A DNA stretch of 64,000 nucleotides from Crocinitomicaceae bacterium (GCA_030830895.1 JAURMC010000002.1:1-64000), one strand, 5' to 3'. Counted from the first letter of the stretch, positions 1 through 9,596 are shown. Numbers and translations: made by a program. The notes: generated by a model from the sequence alone, not told the origin.

Positions 1-105
<105 letters not shown>

Positions 106-106
106 T

Positions 107-562
107 ATGGAGAAGAGTAAAACTGACATCTATTCAACTCTTAAGGAGAATCGTCGGCAGACGCTAGCAAAAGCAGCGCTAACAAGCATCCAGCCACGAG
201 GTAAATACCAGGGATTCGATGTTTTTACATGGCTTGATGCTCCGGTAGACAACTTGCTATCAACGTTTGAGTCGATGCCCTTTCCTGTTCATTGGATTTG
301 TACTCTGGATTATTTTAATGTTGTTGTTGATTCAGAATATGCTAAATTTTCAAATGTAAAAGGAGTGTATTTACTTGGTAACAAATCCTCATCTCAAGTA
401 ATAAACGCTGATTGTCAAGGAGTAGAATCAGTTTCCATAGCTTTAAGTCACTCAGGGTTTACTGGTGGAAAAGGAATTATTTTATTAACGGGCTCAGGAA
501 CCCAAGGATTGGATGCAATCAATGAAATGGCTTTGATTTTAAAAACAATTCACGGGAAATGA
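107..562 (+). CDS. Unnamed 151-residue protein; possible diverged copy of the MurD C-terminal domain
   Basis: I know no name for this gene. It starts one base after murD and overlaps ftsW by four bases (ATGA), so it is clearly part of the operon. It has no signal peptide or membrane segment. The order of its segments resembles the C-terminal domain of MurD: an ESM..PVHWI strand (about residues 54-63), a VKGVYLLG strand (about 84-91), an acidic and aliphatic helix, then KGIILLTGSG (about 122-131) where MurD has [10 protein letters not shown]. The catalytic features are missing: there is no P-loop, the GG.DKG loop after the first strand is replaced, and the SPACASFD and YEDRG signatures are gone. 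A degenerate, possibly regulatory or structural, duplicate of the Mur ligase C-domain is my inference. The resemblance is partly judged from memory of MurD, because only the MurD tail is present here. Confidence 0.8.
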   Translation: MEKSKTDIYSTLKENRRQTLAKAALTSIQPRGKYQGFDVFTWLDAPVDNLLSTFESMPFPVHWICTLDYFNVVVDSEYAKFSNVKGVYLLGNKSSSQVINADCQGVESVSIALSHSGFTGGKGIILLTGSGTQGLDAINEMALILKTIHGK

Positions 563-1716
563 AAGATTTATTTGTCAAATATCTAAAAGGTGATATGGTT
601 GTTTGGGTGATCACGCTATTGCTTCTCGCCTTGTCAATTGTAACCGTTTACAGTTTTGTTCCAATCCTAGTTAAAATGGAGGGGGGTACCCCATTTCGTT
701 ACGTTTTTAAACACCTAATTTATATTATTCTTGGTTTTGCAAGTATTTATACTATTCACCGCATAGACTCGAAGTATATTGGTCAAATTGCCAAGTTTAG
801 TTACTTTTTTGCCATAGCACTTTTGATATTTACATTCCTGTTCGGAAAGGAAATTAACGGTGCAGGAAGATGGGTTCAAATTCCGCTAATTGGATTAACA
901 TTTCAATCTTCCGATTTTGCGAAACTTGCCTTGTTTTTATATTTGTCTAAGTTACTTGTTCGTAAAAAAGATAAGTTAAACAATTGGAAGGAAGGAATTC
1001 TTCCTTTAATGGCCCCGATTGTAATCATTTGTGCACTTATTTTCAAAGACAATTTATCCACAGCATTATTGTTATTTATGCTTTCTATGGCTGTGCTTTT
1101 TATCGGACAAGTGCCGTTTTCAAAGCTTGCAACTATGGGGGTTGTTGGAGTCGGTTTATTGCTACTAACAATCGGGGTGCACTCTGCGTTACCAAGTTTA
1201 AATATACTTCCAAGATATGAAACATGGAAAAATAGGCTTACCAACAATATAAAAACAGATCAAAATGTACTTGAAAATGCACAGGCTTTGGATGCGAGAA
1301 GAGCTATTCATGCAGGATCTTGGTTTGGTACAGGTGTGGGTGATGGTAAGTTAAAAGAATATATTCCGGAGGCTTATGCAGATTTCTATTATGCCAGCTT
1401 TGTAGAAGAATTTGGAGCTGTTTCTGCAATTCTGTTAACCTTTCTGTATTTAGTTCTTTTGTATCGGATAATTCGCATCGCATTAAAATCCGATAACCTC
1501 TTTGAAACGTACGTGTCCATGGCTATTGGATTACATTTACTGGCTCAAGCAAGCATCAATATGCTTGTTTGCACGGGGGTGTTTCCAGTAACTGGTCAAA
1601 ATATGCCCTTTTTAGCAATGGGGGGATCAGCTTTGATAATGGCGTGCGTTTCCATTGGAATTGTACAATCTTTTGCTGTAAAACAACAAATAAGTAAACC
1701 AATCAGCGAGGACTAA
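559..1716 (+). CDS. ftsW: Cell division lipid II polymerase FtsW (SEDS family)
   Basis: This is a polytopic membrane protein of 385 residues, normal for SEDS proteins. FtsW polymerises lipid II into septal glycan strands together with its cognate class B PBP. Diagnostic features are the NGAGRW and SDFAKLAL stretches in the N-terminal half, the GTGVGDGKLKEYIPEAYADF loop with its conserved Asp, the following VEEFG, and NMPFLAMGGSAL near the C-terminus, which matches the FtsW/RodA signature. Its position between murD and murG favours FtsW over RodA. The start overlaps the previous stop (ATGA) and murG follows after five bases, so translation is probably coupled. Confidence 0.95.
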   Translation: MKDLFVKYLKGDMVVWVITLLLLALSIVTVYSFVPILVKMEGGTPFRYVFKHLIYIILGFASIYTIHRIDSKYIGQIAKFSYFFAIALLIFTFLFGKEINGAGRWVQIPLIGLTFQSSDFAKLALFLYLSKLLVRKKDKLNNWKEGILPLMAPIVIICALIFKDNLSTALLLFMLSMAVLFIGQVPFSKLATMGVVGVGLLLLTIGVHSALPSLNILPRYETWKNRLTNNIKTDQNVLENAQALDARRAIHAGSWFGTGVGDGKLKEYIPEAYADFYYASFVEEFGAVSAILLTFLYLVLLYRIIRIALKSDNLFETYVSMAIGLHLLAQASINMLVCTGVFPVTGQNMPFLAMGGSALIMACVSIGIVQSFAVKQQISKPISED

Positions 1717-1721
1717 GGAAT

Positions 1722-2816
1722 ATGAAACGAGTCATCATTTCTGGGGGAGGAACGGGGGGGCATATTTTTCCGGCTCTTGCGATTGCAGAAGCTTTAAAGT
1801 CGGAGCATCCTGCAGTTGATATATTATTTGTAGGGGCACATGGAAAAATGGAGATGGAAAAAGTCCCACAAGCGGGTTACGCAATTAAAGGATTATACAT
1901 CTCTGGCTTTAATCGAAAACAATTATTTAAAAATCTGTTTCTTCCGTTCAAGGTTTTACGAAGTTTGTACGCAGCGCGGGCTATCCTAAAATCTTTCAAT
2001 CCAGAATTGGTAATAGGAGTAGGGGGCTATGCCAGTGGGCCTACCCTACAAGTCGCAAATTGGCTGAAGATACCGACATTGATTCAAGAACAGAATTCAT
2101 TTCCAGGAAAAACCAACCTGATTTTAGCTAAAAAAGCTAAAGCGATTTGTGTCGCATATCCCCAAATGGAACGATTTTTCCCTAAAAAGCTGATTCATCT
2201 TACCGGGAACCCTGTTAGAAAAGATCTCATTCTTGGAACTCCTAATAAGCATGATGGCTATAGTTTTTATGGATTAGACCCCGCTTTAAAGACGGTTTTC
2301 ATAATGGGGGGATCCTTGGGGGCAAAGTCTATAAATGATTCGGTCGTAAAGGAGTTAGCTCATTTAGTAAACGCTGATATTCAAATATTATGGCAATGCG
2401 GAAAAGGAAATTATGAGCAGCTAAAAGAATTAGCCCTATCAACAAATATTAAACTACTTGCCTTTATTGAAAGAATGGATTATGCATATGCAGTAGCAGA
2501 TATTATTGTTTCTCGAGCAGGTGCCACGTCAATTTCTGAATTAACCCTCGTTGGAAAACCTTGTATTTTAGTACCATCACCAAATGTAACGGAAGACCAT
2601 CAAACCAAGAATGCCATGGCATTATCCTCGGTAAATGCTGCAATCTTGGTATCTGATTCAAAAGTTTTGGATGCCCTCTGGCCAACTATTTATTCAACAC
2701 TTAACGATCTAAATTCGATTTCTACGCTTTCTCAAAATATTAAATCACTAGCCCTGCCTCATGCTACAGATCATATTATTTCGATTTGTAATCAATTGTT
2801 AACCCATGAATCATAA
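1722..2816 (+). CDS. murG: UDP-GlcNAc:undecaprenyl-PP-MurNAc-pentapeptide GlcNAc transferase MurG
   Basis: MurG is the membrane-associated GT28 glycosyltransferase that converts lipid I to lipid II on the cytoplasmic face. The 364-residue length is normal. The N-terminal glycine loop GGGTGGH is at residues 8-14, and IQEQNSFPGKTN follows in the first Rossmann domain. GGSLGAKSIN opens the second domain, and SRAGATSISEL with the downstream EDHQTKNA forms the UDP-GlcNAc site. The last 11 bases overlap murC, so the two are tightly coupled. Confidence 0.96.
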   Translation: MKRVIISGGGTGGHIFPALAIAEALKSEHPAVDILFVGAHGKMEMEKVPQAGYAIKGLYISGFNRKQLFKNLFLPFKVLRSLYAARAILKSFNPELVIGVGGYASGPTLQVANWLKIPTLIQEQNSFPGKTNLILAKKAKAICVAYPQMERFFPKKLIHLTGNPVRKDLILGTPNKHDGYSFYGLDPALKTVFIMGGSLGAKSINDSVVKELAHLVNADIQILWQCGKGNYEQLKELALSTNIKLLAFIERMDYAYAVADIIVSRAGATSISELTLVGKPCILVPSPNVTEDHQTKNAMALSSVNAAILVSDSKVLDALWPTIYSTLNDLNSISTLSQNIKSLALPHATDHIISICNQLLTHES

Positions 2817-4176
2817 AGATCAGATATTATTCTTTATTGGAATTGGTGGCATTGGAATGTCCGCTTTAGCAAGATATTATTTGTCTAAAGGTAACAAAGT
2901 ATATGGCTATGATAAAGTAAGGAGTGATCTAACGGATTCTTTATCCAACCAAGGGGCAATTATAACATATGAAGATGAATGGCAAGCTCATTATGAAATT
3001 AATGTAGAGACTACGCTCGTAATATATACTCCCGCTATAAGTGAAGATAATCGTTGGTTAAACAATTTTAAACAGCGTGGATATAAAATACTTAAGCGGG
3101 CCCAAGCGTTAGGTGAAATTACCCGAAGCTCAAAAGGGCTTTGCGTTGCAGGAACGCATGGAAAATCGACTACATCCGCTATGCTGGCATTTTTACTTAA
3201 TAACACATCACAAGGCTGTAGTGCTTTTTTAGGGGCAATTGCTACAAATTTTGAGAATAATGTAATAGTCAACCCCAATGCCCCATTTACCGTAATTGAG
3301 GCTGACGAATACGATCGATCTTTTTTGAATTTATCTCCCTATGCCTCTATAATTACTAACCTAGACCCAGACCATTTAGACATCTATGAATCTGAGGATA
3401 AATTTAAAGAGGGGTTTCGTCAATATGCCCTAAAAATAGATCCAAATGGGGTATTAATTTTAAAGGAAGGACTACATATAAATTCTTTGTGTAAAAAGAA
3501 AACGTATGCCTTAAATTCGGACAAGGCTGATTATACAGCTCGGAATTTGCGTGAAACCGTGAATGGTGCATGTTTTGATTTTTATACACCAACAAGCACT
3601 TACCATAACGTTTGTATTGGTATTAATGGGGGGCATAATATTGAAAACGCAATCGCTGCCTTGGCCATATGTGATCAAATCGGGGAATCGATGCACGATG
3701 CTATTAGTTCATTCCGAGATTTCAGAGGAATTAAACGTAGGTTTGAAAAAATATATACTGGAAAGAACGTCCAATACATTGATGATTATGCGCATCATCC
3801 AACGGAAATAAATCGACTTATTTCATCAGTTCGGTTAATGTTTCCGAATACACATCTTACGGGAATTTTTCAACCCCACTTATTTTCTAGAACACGCGAT
3901 TTTGGTGATGCCTTTGCTCATGAATTAGCTCAGTTAGACACAGTTATTATTTTACCAATTTACCCAGCAAGGGAATTGCCAATACAAGGAATTGATTCCA
4001 GCTGGTTGTTCCAGAAAATTAAAAATCAGAATAAATATTTAATGAATCCGTCTGAATTACTTGAGTTCCTTCGCAATAATGCACGCGGAGTACTATTAAC
4101 TATTGGTGCCGGAGATATAGACCGAATGGTACTTCCAATTAAAGAATTACTTATCGTTAATGACAGTGCCTTATGA
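2806..4176 (+). CDS. murC: UDP-N-acetylmuramate-L-alanine ligase MurC
   Basis: MurC is the cytoplasmic ATP-dependent ligase that adds the first peptide residue to UDP-MurNAc. The 456 residues show the Mur ligase N-terminal dinucleotide-like loop GIGGIGMSALA (about 12-22), the P-loop GTHGKS (116-121), the EADEYDRSF metal and ATP region, TNLDPDHLD, the GGHNIENAIAA linker, and DDYAHHPTEI of the MurC/Mpl C-terminal domain. An ordinary MurC is preferred over Mpl because it sits in the cluster between murG and ftsQ. It overlaps ftsQ by four bases. There is no murB or ddl between murC and ftsQ, as is usual for this phylum. Confidence 0.96.
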   Translation: MNHKDQILFFIGIGGIGMSALARYYLSKGNKVYGYDKVRSDLTDSLSNQGAIITYEDEWQAHYEINVETTLVIYTPAISEDNRWLNNFKQRGYKILKRAQALGEITRSSKGLCVAGTHGKSTTSAMLAFLLNNTSQGCSAFLGAIATNFENNVIVNPNAPFTVIEADEYDRSFLNLSPYASIITNLDPDHLDIYESEDKFKEGFRQYALKIDPNGVLILKEGLHINSLCKKKTYALNSDKADYTARNLRETVNGACFDFYTPTSTYHNVCIGINGGHNIENAIAALAICDQIGESMHDAISSFRDFRGIKRRFEKIYTGKNVQYIDDYAHHPTEINRLISSVRLMFPNTHLTGIFQPHLFSRTRDFGDAFAHELAQLDTVIILPIYPARELPIQGIDSSWLFQKIKNQNKYLMNPSELLEFLRNNARGVLLTIGAGDIDRMVLPIKELLIVNDSAL

Positions 4177-4979
4177 AAAAATGGATTAAAATAACACTGC
4201 TCATTTCATTGGGTTTATTAGTATCTGTACTCTGGGTGATTGCCCGTAATGTTGAACAAAGGCGCCCTATGAATTCACCGAATATATTGGTTCATGTTGA
4301 TGGCGCTGATGCGTTGTTGAATAAAACAGAACTGTATGACAGAATCCTTAAAGAACATTGGTTTATTCCCAACCAATCTAGCGAATCATTGGATGTTCGA
4401 AAGATTGAACAGGAAATTCTTAAATTGGAAGAAGTAAATAAAGTCAGAGTTTATAAGAATTTAGGAGGAAACTGGAAAATAGAGGTTTGGTTAAGAAAAC
4501 CAATCGCTCGAATTTTCGCAAAAAACGGAAAATCTTACTACCTCGATTCTGAAGGCGTTACGATAACAAAATCTCACTTACATACTGCAAATCTACTACT
4601 GTTCTCAGGTGAAATTACTGAACCATTATTTCGTCAGGATGCAATAAAAATTATTAACAACGATTCATTGAAAAATATTCGAAAACTAGATGAAATCTAT
4701 CGTATTTCAAATTATGTTTGTAACGATCCGATGTTGTGCGCCCTAATCGGTCAAGTTTATTTGGAACGAGACGGGGATTTTGTTTTGATACCATTGGTAG
4801 GAGACTATAAAATTGTATTTGGGACAGCCTATTCAGAGGAGCAAGTTAAAGACAAATTTACTCGACTTAAGATTTTTTACAAGGAAGGCCTGCCTTATGA
4901 GGGTTGGAATAAATATTCGGAAATTAATTTAATGTATGATGGACAAATCGTTTGCCGAAAAAGGAACAAAATTGAATAA
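4173..4979 (+). CDS. ftsQ: Cell division protein FtsQ/DivIB
   Basis: This is a 268-residue bitopic protein with a short positively charged N-terminus, one membrane segment (about residues 6-24) and a periplasmic remainder. A POTRA-like stretch follows (EQEILKLEEVNKVRVYKNL, about 71-89), then the FtsQ/DivIB domain with RIFAKNGKSYYLDSEG. FtsQ links the early cytoplasmic and late periplasmic divisome proteins. Sequence conservation in this family is low, so the call rests on topology and on its location between murC and ftsA. The 3' end overlaps ftsA by 44 bases. Confidence 0.88.
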   Translation: MKKWIKITLLISLGLLVSVLWVIARNVEQRRPMNSPNILVHVDGADALLNKTELYDRILKEHWFIPNQSSESLDVRKIEQEILKLEEVNKVRVYKNLGGNWKIEVWLRKPIARIFAKNGKSYYLDSEGVTITKSHLHTANLLLFSGEITEPLFRQDAIKIINNDSLKNIRKLDEIYRISNYVCNDPMLCALIGQVYLERDGDFVLIPLVGDYKIVFGTAYSEEQVKDKFTRLKIFYKEGLPYEGWNKYSEINLMYDGQIVCRKRNKIE

Positions 4980-6288
4980 TAAAGGCCCAAAAGTAGTGGT
5001 TGGATTGGATATAGGCACTACTAAAATCGCATGTTTTGTTGGGGTAAAAAATGAACATGATAAAATTGAAATCATCTCCATGGGCAAAAGTGAATCCCTT
5101 GGTGTTATGCGAGGTGTAGTTTCGAATATTGAAAAGACAGTTCAATCCATAACCCAAGCTGTCTCTTTAGCACAAGAACGAGTTTCGGGTAACTTAAAAA
5201 TTAATAATGTGTATGTCGGGATTGCTGGACAACATATTAAAAGTATTCAAACAAGGGGAATTCATACTCGCAAGAATGTCCTAGGAGAAATTTCTCAAAA
5301 AGATATTGACGCACTCATTGATGACATGTATGCCATGGTAATGACCCCTGGAGAAGAAATTATTACTGTATTGCCACAAGAGTATATTGTAGATAATGAA
5401 CAAGGTATTAAAGATCCAGTAGGAATGACCGGCGTTCGTTTGGAGGCAAATTTTCACATAATAACAGGGCATGTTTCTAATGTTACGAACATTAGAACTT
5501 GTGTTGAACGTTCTGAATTAAGCATTAGTGCTATCGAACTCGAGCCCATTGCTTCGGCACATGCCGTATTAAGCGATGAAGAAAAAGAAGCAGGTGTTGT
5601 GCTTGTAGATATCGGTGGAGGCACCACGGATGTAGCAATCTTTTATGATGGAGTAATACGTCATACGGCCGTAATACCGTTCGGAGGAAATGTGATTACT
5701 GAAGATATCCGAATGGGGTGTAGAATTATGCAAAAGCAAGCAGAACAGTTGAAAGTAAGATTTGGAAGCGCACTGGTTAGTGAAAGTAAAGATCACGAAG
5801 TGGTTTGTATTCCAGGCTTAAAAGGAAGAGATCCAAAAGAGATTCGCTTATCCACGCTAGCAGGTATTATCCAAGCTAGAATGGAAGAAATTATTGAATT
5901 GGTTCGGGTTGAAATCCGTAATTCTGGCTTTGAAAAGAAAATTATAGGTGGAATTGTAGTAACTGGGGGAGGTTCCCAATTAAAGCATTTACCTCAATTG
6001 TTTGAATATATTACCGGACTTGATACAAGGGTCGGGTATCCAACGGAACATTTGGCAAATACTAATCAAATTGAGAACATTTCAAGCCCAATATATGCAA
6101 CAGGTATTGGATTGGTGTTAGAAGGTTTTGAACGAGAGGAACGTGGCGATGCTGCTGATGTATCTTCAAACGATAGTGAAATTAGAGGTCACGCTGACCC
6201 TAGAAAAAAAGGAGCATTCTTTTCAAAAGTCCTTTCAAGAGAAAATCTGAAAAAATTGGAGAATTTCTTCATGAAAGATGAAGATTAA
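4936..6288 (+). CDS. ftsA: Cell division protein FtsA
   Basis: FtsA is the actin-fold protein that tethers FtsZ to the membrane. The phosphate-1 loop GLDIGTTKIAC lies near residues 23-33, the VDIGGGTTDVAIF phosphate-2 loop near 225-237, and the adenosine-binding GGIVVTGGGSQL loop near 338-349. The C-terminus carries a basic amphipathic stretch (SRENLKKLENFF), the expected membrane-targeting sequence. The start is ambiguous: ATG codons occur at 4936 and 4939, both inside the end of ftsQ. The N-terminal 20 residues before the actin core are not conserved. Co-expression with ftsQ and ftsZ is expected. Confidence 0.95.
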   Translation: MMDKSFAEKGTKLNNKGPKVVVGLDIGTTKIACFVGVKNEHDKIEIISMGKSESLGVMRGVVSNIEKTVQSITQAVSLAQERVSGNLKINNVYVGIAGQHIKSIQTRGIHTRKNVLGEISQKDIDALIDDMYAMVMTPGEEIITVLPQEYIVDNEQGIKDPVGMTGVRLEANFHIITGHVSNVTNIRTCVERSELSISAIELEPIASAHAVLSDEEKEAGVVLVDIGGGTTDVAIFYDGVIRHTAVIPFGGNVITEDIRMGCRIMQKQAEQLKVRFGSALVSESKDHEVVCIPGLKGRDPKEIRLSTLAGIIQARMEEIIELVRVEIRNSGFEKKIIGGIVVTGGGSQLKHLPQLFEYITGLDTRVGYPTEHLANTNQIENISSPIYATGIGLVLEGFEREERGDAADVSSNDSEIRGHADPRKKGAFFSKVLSRENLKKLENFFMKDED

Positions 6289-6309
6289 TAACATGTTAAA
6301 AAAAATAAA

Positions 6310-7977
6310 ATGAACGAAATTTTTGATATCCCAAAAGAAATGAATTCAATAATCAAAGTAATTGGTGTCGGTGGAGGAGGAAGCAATGCCGTGAATTTTA
6401 TGTTTAATCAAGGCATTAAAGGGGTTGATTTTGTAGTATGCAATACCGATCGTCAAGCACTGGACATTTCGCCAGTCCCATTCAAAATTCAATTAGGAAA
6501 AACGCTTACGGAAGGCCGTGGCGCTGGCATGTTACCTGAAGTAGGAATGAATGCCGCTTTTGAAAATATTGAAGATTTGCGTGAGATTTTATCCAAAAAT
6601 ACTAAAATGGTTTTTGTTACTGCCGGAATGGGGGGTGGAACAGGTACCGGAGCAGCGCCAGTAATTGCTCAAGTTGCAAAGGAATTGGGTATATTAACTG
6701 TTGGCATTGTTACCCTTCCTTTTGATTTTGAAGGTAAAAAACGTAGATTACAAGCAGATGAAGGTCTTGAGCGATTGCGTCAAAATGTCGATACGTTGTT
6801 AGTGATTAATAATGAAAAGCTAAGAACTATTGGCAAAAGCTTAACCCTTTCAGAAGCTTTTCAAAAGGCGGATAATATTCTCACGGTTGCGGCAAAAGGA
6901 ATCGCAGAAGTCATTGCTGATACCGGAGTTATCAATGTGGATTTTAATGATGTGAATACCGTACTCAGAGATAGTGGAAGAGCATTAATGGGAAGCGCAA
7001 TGGCTAGTGGTGAGGGACGAGACATTGAAGCGGTAAAAGCAGCTATGAATTCTCCTTTGCTTAACGATCATGACATTCATGGTGCGAAATACGTACTTCT
7101 AAACATTACGTATGGTGACAATGAGGTATTAATGGATGAAATCATGAATATTACAGACTTTATTCAAGGTGCAGCCGGTGAAAGCGCCGAAGTGATTTGG
7201 GGACATGGCTATGATTCATCGCTTGGGGATAATTTATCCATTACGCTCGTGGCTACAGGATTTTCTTCACCGGAGGAATCAGACTATGTTCTACCAGAAC
7301 GCAAAGTTATGGATTTGGATGAAGGGCAGAAAAAAGAAATTACCGTTCAAATGTCGTCACCATTTGAGTCAAATACCGTGACAGAAACGCTAAATAAAGA
7401 CCCTTATCTTAAGACAGTTGAAGAATTAGACGCGGCACAATCTAATTGTTCAGAGGTCCAAGAGGACGCAACTTTTACAGAGGAAAATCCGATAAGAAAA
7501 GAAGTGAAATTTGATTTATTTGATGATGAATCAACAGAAGCAACTGAAACTAATGCGGAGTCATTAGAATGGGAAGTTCAACCTACCTTTGATTTCTCTT
7601 CAGAACCAATGGCCTCAGGTACTCCCGCTAATGAGCCTGAAAGTACCGTAGAACCAGGAGTGATACGTCATCAGCTGGAGGATGATAGTGAAGAAGCACC
7701 CAAAAACTATCGCATACAATCCACCGTATTACCGGAAGAAATTGCAAAACGGAACGAAGAGCGAGCAAATAAAATTCAAGAAATCACTTCACGAATACAA
7801 AATGCAGAAAGTATTGCTGAATATGAATCCCAACCCGCATATTTAAGGCGTAATGTGGAAATAACTTCTGAAAAACCGTCCCAAGAAAACAACATTAGCC
7901 GCTTCGGGTTGTCCAGTAGTTCAAATGGCGAGTCAGGTTTGAAAAATAATACATACTTGCACGATAACGTTGATTAA
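6310..7977 (+). CDS. ftsZ: Cell division GTPase FtsZ
   Basis: FtsZ is the tubulin-like GTPase that forms the Z ring. GGGGSN is at residues 21-26 and the tubulin signature GGGTGTGA at 108-115. The T7 region [13 protein letters not shown] lies near 198-210. The globular core ends near residue 320 and is followed by an unusually long, acidic, low-complexity linker of roughly 200 residues. The extreme C-terminal peptide TYLHDNVD matches the conserved FtsA-binding tail of Bacteroidetes FtsZ. At 555 residues it is longer than proteobacterial FtsZ but typical for this phylum. The stop lies one base before the yqeY start. Confidence 0.97.
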   Translation: MNEIFDIPKEMNSIIKVIGVGGGGSNAVNFMFNQGIKGVDFVVCNTDRQALDISPVPFKIQLGKTLTEGRGAGMLPEVGMNAAFENIEDLREILSKNTKMVFVTAGMGGGTGTGAAPVIAQVAKELGILTVGIVTLPFDFEGKKRRLQADEGLERLRQNVDTLLVINNEKLRTIGKSLTLSEAFQKADNILTVAAKGIAEVIADTGVINVDFNDVNTVLRDSGRALMGSAMASGEGRDIEAVKAAMNSPLLNDHDIHGAKYVLLNITYGDNEVLMDEIMNITDFIQGAAGESAEVIWGHGYDSSLGDNLSITLVATGFSSPEESDYVLPERKVMDLDEGQKKEITVQMSSPFESNTVTETLNKDPYLKTVEELDAAQSNCSEVQEDATFTEENPIRKEVKFDLFDDESTEATETNAESLEWEVQPTFDFSSEPMASGTPANEPESTVEPGVIRHQLEDDSEEAPKNYRIQSTVLPEEIAKRNEERANKIQEITSRIQNAESIAEYESQPAYLRRNVEITSEKPSQENNISRFGLSSSSNGESGLKNNTYLHDNVD

Positions 7978-7978
7978 C

Positions 7979-8425
7979 ATGAGTATTGCTAGTACCATTA
8001 ACGATCAAATTAAAGCCGCTATGTTGGCTAAAGATAAGGATCGCTTAGCCGCACTAAGAGATGTAAAATCAAAGATTTTATTGGAAGCAACTTCGGGAGG
8101 ATCATCTGAGGTGAGTGATGAAGTAACGGTGAAGATTTGTTTGAAATTATACAAACAACGTATGGAAACATACGAATTGTATTTGGCTCAAGGTCGAGAA
8201 GATCTTGCAAGCGAAGAGCTGGTACAGGCCAAGGTTATAGAAGAATTCCTGCCACAACAATTATCGGAAGAGGAAATAAATGCTGAAATTAAAGCCGCAA
8301 TTGCATTATTAAGTGTTACTGGTCCGCAAGATATGGGTAAATTAATGGGTTACCTATCCGCTAAATTATCTGGTAAAGCTGACGGTAAACTGATTGCAAA
8401 CCTAGTGAAAGCAACATTAAGTTAG
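7979..8425 (+). CDS. GatB/YqeY domain protein
   Basis: This is a 148-residue protein of the YqeY family, a small helical protein homologous to the tail of the tRNA amidotransferase subunit GatB. SIASTINDQIKAAMLAKD at the N-terminus, ALRDVKSKIL, EFLPQQLSEEEI and GPQDMGKLMGYL are typical. The function of stand-alone YqeY proteins is not settled; a role with aminoacyl-tRNA is assumed from homology. I chose ATG 7979 over an upstream TTG at 7970 because the TTG lies inside the ftsZ stop region and the family starts at this methionine. Coupling to ftsZ is conserved in the phylum. Confidence 0.9.
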   Translation: MSIASTINDQIKAAMLAKDKDRLAALRDVKSKILLEATSGGSSEVSDEVTVKICLKLYKQRMETYELYLAQGREDLASEELVQAKVIEEFLPQQLSEEEINAEIKAAIALLSVTGPQDMGKLMGYLSAKLSGKADGKLIANLVKATLS

Positions 8426-8426
8426 T

Positions 8427-8458
8427 CTTGTTTTTTTTTATCGATTCCTTTACTTTTG
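8427..8458 (+). promoter_or_regulatory. Bacteroidetes-type promoter of mtnBDC
   Basis: CTTG at 8427-8430 and TACTTTTG at 8451-8458, separated by 20 bases, match the Bacteroidetes primary sigma-factor pattern (TTTG / TAnnTTTG). The -7 box ends only four bases before the mtnB ATG at 8463, so the transcript start should fall at or next to the start codon. The promoter begins directly after the yqeY stop at 8425. Confidence 0.7.
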
Positions 8459-8462
8459 ATAC

Positions 8463-9056
8463 ATGAAGGAAATCCCTGCATTTGCTGCTGAATTTGCTAA
8501 TTGCATTCGTTTGTTACATCTGAAAGGGCATAGTCCTGCAACCTCGACAAATTATTCTTTTATCGATGATTTAGAGCAACTTTGGGTAACAAGATCCGGA
8601 ATCGACAAATCTACATGTGTAGAGACGGATTTTATTTGCATCGACCGTCACGGTAAACCTCAAACACCCTTTGAACACATGATACCTTCTGCAGAAACGG
8701 GTATCCATTGCACCATATATGATATGTTTCCAAACACTAGGGTGATTTTACATAGTCATGATTTATATCCTGTTTTATTGGCACAAAAAAATACTTTAAT
8801 TTTTGAGGGGTTTGAACTCCAAAAAGGGTTTCCTTCTGTTACTTCTCACGAGGGCAAGATTGAAATACCCGTGTTTCCAAATAGCCAAGACATGGATTCT
8901 TTTAAATCTTATTTGTGGAAACAGAAAGCAGATTTGAGATATCAAGTGTTTATGATTGAAAAGCATGGATTTTATACTTGGGGTTCAAGTCTTTTTGAGG
9001 CCAAGCGTATTTTGGAGACATTTAGCTACCTATGTAAAGCTGCGTGGTCTATATAA
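8463..9056 (+). CDS. mtnB: Methylthioribulose-1-phosphate dehydratase
   Basis: This 197-residue class II aldolase-fold protein dehydrates methylthioribulose-1-phosphate in the methionine salvage pathway. The HSH zinc pair is at 97 and 99, the SAETGIH segment at 76-82, and a third His candidate lies in EKHGFYTWG near residue 164. The N-terminal GHSPATSTNYS is typical of MtnB rather than of fuculose or ribulose aldolases. The family alone would be ambiguous, but the immediately downstream mtnD and mtnC make the assignment firm. The ATG at 8463 is four bases behind a -7 box, so this mRNA may be leaderless. Confidence 0.92.
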   Translation: MKEIPAFAAEFANCIRLLHLKGHSPATSTNYSFIDDLEQLWVTRSGIDKSTCVETDFICIDRHGKPQTPFEHMIPSAETGIHCTIYDMFPNTRVILHSHDLYPVLLAQKNTLIFEGFELQKGFPSVTSHEGKIEIPVFPNSQDMDSFKSYLWKQKADLRYQVFMIEKHGFYTWGSSLFEAKRILETFSYLCKAAWSI

Positions 9057-9074
9057 CTAATTAATTTATTTATT

Positions 9075-9596
9075 ATGGCAATACTTACGATACCCGATTT
9101 ACATCAAGTCATTGATAATCCGAAAGAGATTGGTGCATTTCTTGCCAAACATGATGTGTTTTTTGACCAATGGACTTGCGAGGTAAAATTTTCGGATACC
9201 TCGACTCAAGAGGACGTGCTTTCTGCTTATGCTAACGACTTAAAACCTTTTATGGATCGAGGAGGCTACTTGACGGCAGATGTGATTTCTATTAATTCCT
9301 CGACCGAAAATTATGAATCTATTCGAGCAAAGTTTCTTGCAGAACACACGCACAGCGAGGATGAAATTCGCTTTTTTGTTGATGGACAAGGTTTTTTTTG
9401 GTTTAATTTAGAAAATGCTCCTGTTTTCAATGTGCTTTGTCAAAAAGGCGATTTAATTAGCGTACCTGCAGGCACAAAACATTGGTTCGATGCGGGAATT
9501 AGTAATCCTTTTGTTAAAGCAATTAGAATATTTATTGATCCATCTGGTTGGATACCTGAATATACTTATTCGGGTATTGAAAAACACTATGAATAA
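9075..9596 (+). CDS. mtnD: Acireductone dioxygenase (ARD)
   Basis: This cupin metalloenzyme of 173 residues cleaves 1,2-dihydroxy-3-keto-5-methylthiopentene to the keto-acid precursor of methionine (Fe form) or to an off-pathway product (Ni form). The metal ligands are all visible: H91 and H93 in EHTHSEDE, E97, and H136 in PAGTKHWFD. DEIRFFVDGQGFFWF is the family signature. It lies 18 bases after mtnB and shares one base with mtnC (TAATG), so the three genes form one operon. Confidence 0.95.
   Translation: MAILTIPDLHQVIDNPKEIGAFLAKHDVFFDQWTCEVKFSDTSTQEDVLSAYANDLKPFMDRGGYLTADVISINSSTENYESIRAKFLAEHTHSEDEIRFFVDGQGFFWFNLENAPVFNVLCQKGDLISVPAGTKHWFDAGISNPFVKAIRIFIDPSGWIPEYTYSGIEKHYE

Noticed and set aside
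8430-8439. T run after yqeY as a terminator
   Set aside because: No stem precedes it; it lies in the spacer of the mtnB promoter.
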